Shown here piece by piece: positions 62,944 through 64,000 of a stretch of DNA of 64,000 nucleotides. Position numbers and translations under genes: made by a program. The stretch is from Paracoccus sp. IB05 (GTDB lineage: Bacteria; Pseudomonadota; Alphaproteobacteria; Rhodobacterales; Rhodobacteraceae): assembly GCF_016405985.1 (NCBI RefSeq), contig NZ_JAEFCF010000008.1, forward strand, positions 78,361 through 142,360, given 5' to 3'. Under the pieces are notes generated by a model. That model was not told where the DNA came from, did no database searches, and saw nothing but the letters and a program-made list of their open reading frames with translations. The number at the start of each line of letters is the position of its first letter. The first letter of the stretch is position 1.

Positions 62944-63489
62944 ATGGCGATACAGACCCTTGTCCTGAATTCAGACTTCCGCCCCCTGTCCTGCAATCCG
63001 CCCTCGTCCTGGCACTGGAAGGATGCGGTGACGGCCATCATCCTGAACCGGGTGAGCCTCGTGGCCGAATATGACCATGTGGTGCGTTCGCCCAGCATCA
63101 CGATGCGCGTGCCAAGCGTGGTGGCGCTGAAACAGTATCAGCGGCTGGATGGCTGGCCGGCCTTTACCCGCTTTAACATCTATTGCCGCGACAAATGGCT
63201 GTGCCAGTATTGTGGCCGGCGGTTTCTGTCGGATCAGCTGACCTTCGACCATGTCCAGCCACGCTCGCGCGGCGGGCGGTCGTCCTGGGAAAACATTGTC
63301 GCCGCCTGCGCGCCCTGCAATCACCGCAAAGCCAACCGGACGCCGAAGGAGGCCGGGATGAAGCTCCTGCGCGCCCCCTACACCCCGACCCGGCGCGAAC
63401 TGGTCATGGCCGCGCCACGCTATCCGCAGTCAGACGTGCATCACAGCTGGCTCGATTTCCTCTATTGGGACAGCGAGCTGGAGAGCTGA
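62944..63489 (+). CDS. HNH endonuclease family protein
   Basis: A 181-residue protein with a Cys4-zinc HNH core: CQYCG (about residues 84-88), LTFDHVQPRSRGG with the HNH His, WENIVAACAPCNHRKANRTP with the second Cys pair and Asn/His. The N-terminal 75 residues (TLVLNSDFRPLSCNPPSSW) are typical of a conserved alphaproteobacterial HNH family with no phage context. Target unknown. ATG 62944 or the GTG just before it (62941) starts the frame. Confidence 0.88.
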   Translation: MAIQTLVLNSDFRPLSCNPPSSWHWKDAVTAIILNRVSLVAEYDHVVRSPSITMRVPSVVALKQYQRLDGWPAFTRFNIYCRDKWLCQYCGRRFLSDQLTFDHVQPRSRGGRSSWENIVAACAPCNHRKANRTPKEAGMKLLRAPYTPTRRELVMAAPRYPQSDVHHSWLDFLYWDSELES

Positions 63490-63644
63490 CCTGGCGCGAC
63501 GCCAGGGGCAATGTAAATTACACCATGAAATTCACCAGAACGGGCTGTTTGTTAGTTACGACTATGCGTCGGATTCACAATCTGCCGATTTTCGGCAGTT
63601 TCAGAGCGGTGACAGGCCGAGTCCGCTTGGCACAAATGTATGTC
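63490..63644. other. AT-richer stretch between the HNH gene and the IS element
   Basis: About 155 bp. CTGGCGCGACGCCAG forms a small hairpin right after the HNH stop. The rest is of lower GC than the surroundings, with no gene. Confidence 0.4.
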
Positions 63645-64000
63645 TGAATAGCCCCGAGTTTCTTAGACGCCTTCGCATCTCATCTTCTGCTGCCGTTCGA
63701 ACTCGGCGGGCGACAGCATCCCGTTCCTCGCATGCTTGCGCTTTGGATTGTAGAACATCTCGATGTAATCGAACACGTCCTGCCTTGCGTCTTCGCGGGT
63801 CCGGTAGGTCCTGCGCCTGATCCGCTCGCGCTTGAGGAGGTTGAAGAAACTCTCGGCGACCGCGTTGTCGTGGCAGTTGCCGCGGCGGCTCATCGAATGC
63901 TCAAGATTGTGGGCGGGCAGGAACGCAGCCCAATCCATGCAGGTCGAACTGACTGCCCTGGTCCGAATGGACCAGCACCCTGTTCTTCGGCTTGCGCCGC
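63645..64000 (-). mobile_element. IS3-family insertion sequence, one end in the window
   Basis: The transposase reading frame ends about 20 bp from a TG-starting sequence (TGAATAGCCCCGAGTTTC, from 63645), which looks like the terminal inverted repeat of an IS3-group element. The rest of the element lies beyond the window, so the other end and target duplication cannot be checked. Confidence 0.75.
63663..64000 (-). pseudogene. IS3-type transposase OrfB (DDE), frameshifted and cut by the window
   Basis: The C-terminal part of an IS3-group rve transposase: MSRRGNCHDNAVAESFFNLL with the catalytic Glu of DDE, then LKRERIRRRTYRTREDARQD and FYNPKRKHARNGMLSPAEFE. Upstream, VLVHSDQGSQF is read in another frame; an extra G in CAGTTCGACCTGCATGG breaks the join to MDWAAF. 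Without it the sequence reads the normal HSDQGSQFTCMDWAAFL. So this copy is inactive or has a sequence error. The remaining N-terminal part is outside the window. Confidence 0.85.

Overview
The window is high-GC alphaproteobacterial chromosome. Gene content and order point to the Rhodobacterales (Rhodobacter/Paracoccus-like group): an Anbu operon, folB-folP-glmM, fumC followed by a DUF4169 gene, a glyQ-glyS-PPDK block, tandem Lrp genes, an IalB-type protein and an MmcB gene. Almost every base is coding, genes sit in short operons with ATGA overlaps, and only the far right end (an IS3-type element) looks recently mobile. No rRNA, tRNA or CRISPR array was seen.

Layout. 1-1.2 kb: minus-strand sugar genes (RbsD/FucU mutarotase and a ribokinase cut by the window edge). 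1.3-3.2 kb: GNAT gene and a taurine-pyruvate type aminotransferase. 3.4-10.0 kb: a complete chemotaxis operon without receptors (STAS, cheY, cheA, cheW, cheR, cheY, a small CheZ/CheT-like protein, cheB). 10.3-14.5 kb: cysK, an MscS-type channel and an AlaX editing enzyme on the minus strand. 14.8-20.3 kb: omega-transaminase, secreted protein, HerA-like ATPase, a candidate small RNA and an IalB-type protein. 20.3-25.5 kb: envelope genes (KAS, ACP, LpxD, L,D-transpeptidase, M15-like DUF882 protein). 25.7-29.0 kb: fumC and small genes, then an alcohol dehydrogenase broken by a 14-bp duplication. 29.0-30.7 kb: corrinoid protein with DUF1638 partner. 30.8-32.5 kb: two convergent genes, a radical SAM protein and mmcB, both with LexA-type sequences in front. 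33.3-37.3 kb: the four-gene Anbu operon. 37.8-43 kb: oligoendopeptidase F, VOC protein, psd-pssA, DUF2189 protein. 43.5-50 kb: glyQ, small membrane protein, glyS and a divergent PPDK. 50.2-55.9 kb: cell wall hydrolase, folB-folP-glmM, secreted protein. 55.9-61.6 kb: MHS transporter, GNAT, ilvC, two Lrp regulators, class V aminotransferase. 61.6-64 kb: lytic transglycosylase, HNH protein, broken IS3 transposase.

The most interesting observations are: a consensus alphaproteobacterial SOS box in front of the PA0069-type radical SAM gene facing a probable SOS-controlled mmcB; a che-operon protein carrying a CheZ-like D-x-x-x-Q motif next to a CheB whose receiver domain has lost its phosphorylation site; a 15-bp tandem repeat family found in opposite orientations inside two che genes; a two-palindrome element of fixed geometry (22+1+22 bp) at two loci; and a PPDK whose ATP-binding half has lost key residues.
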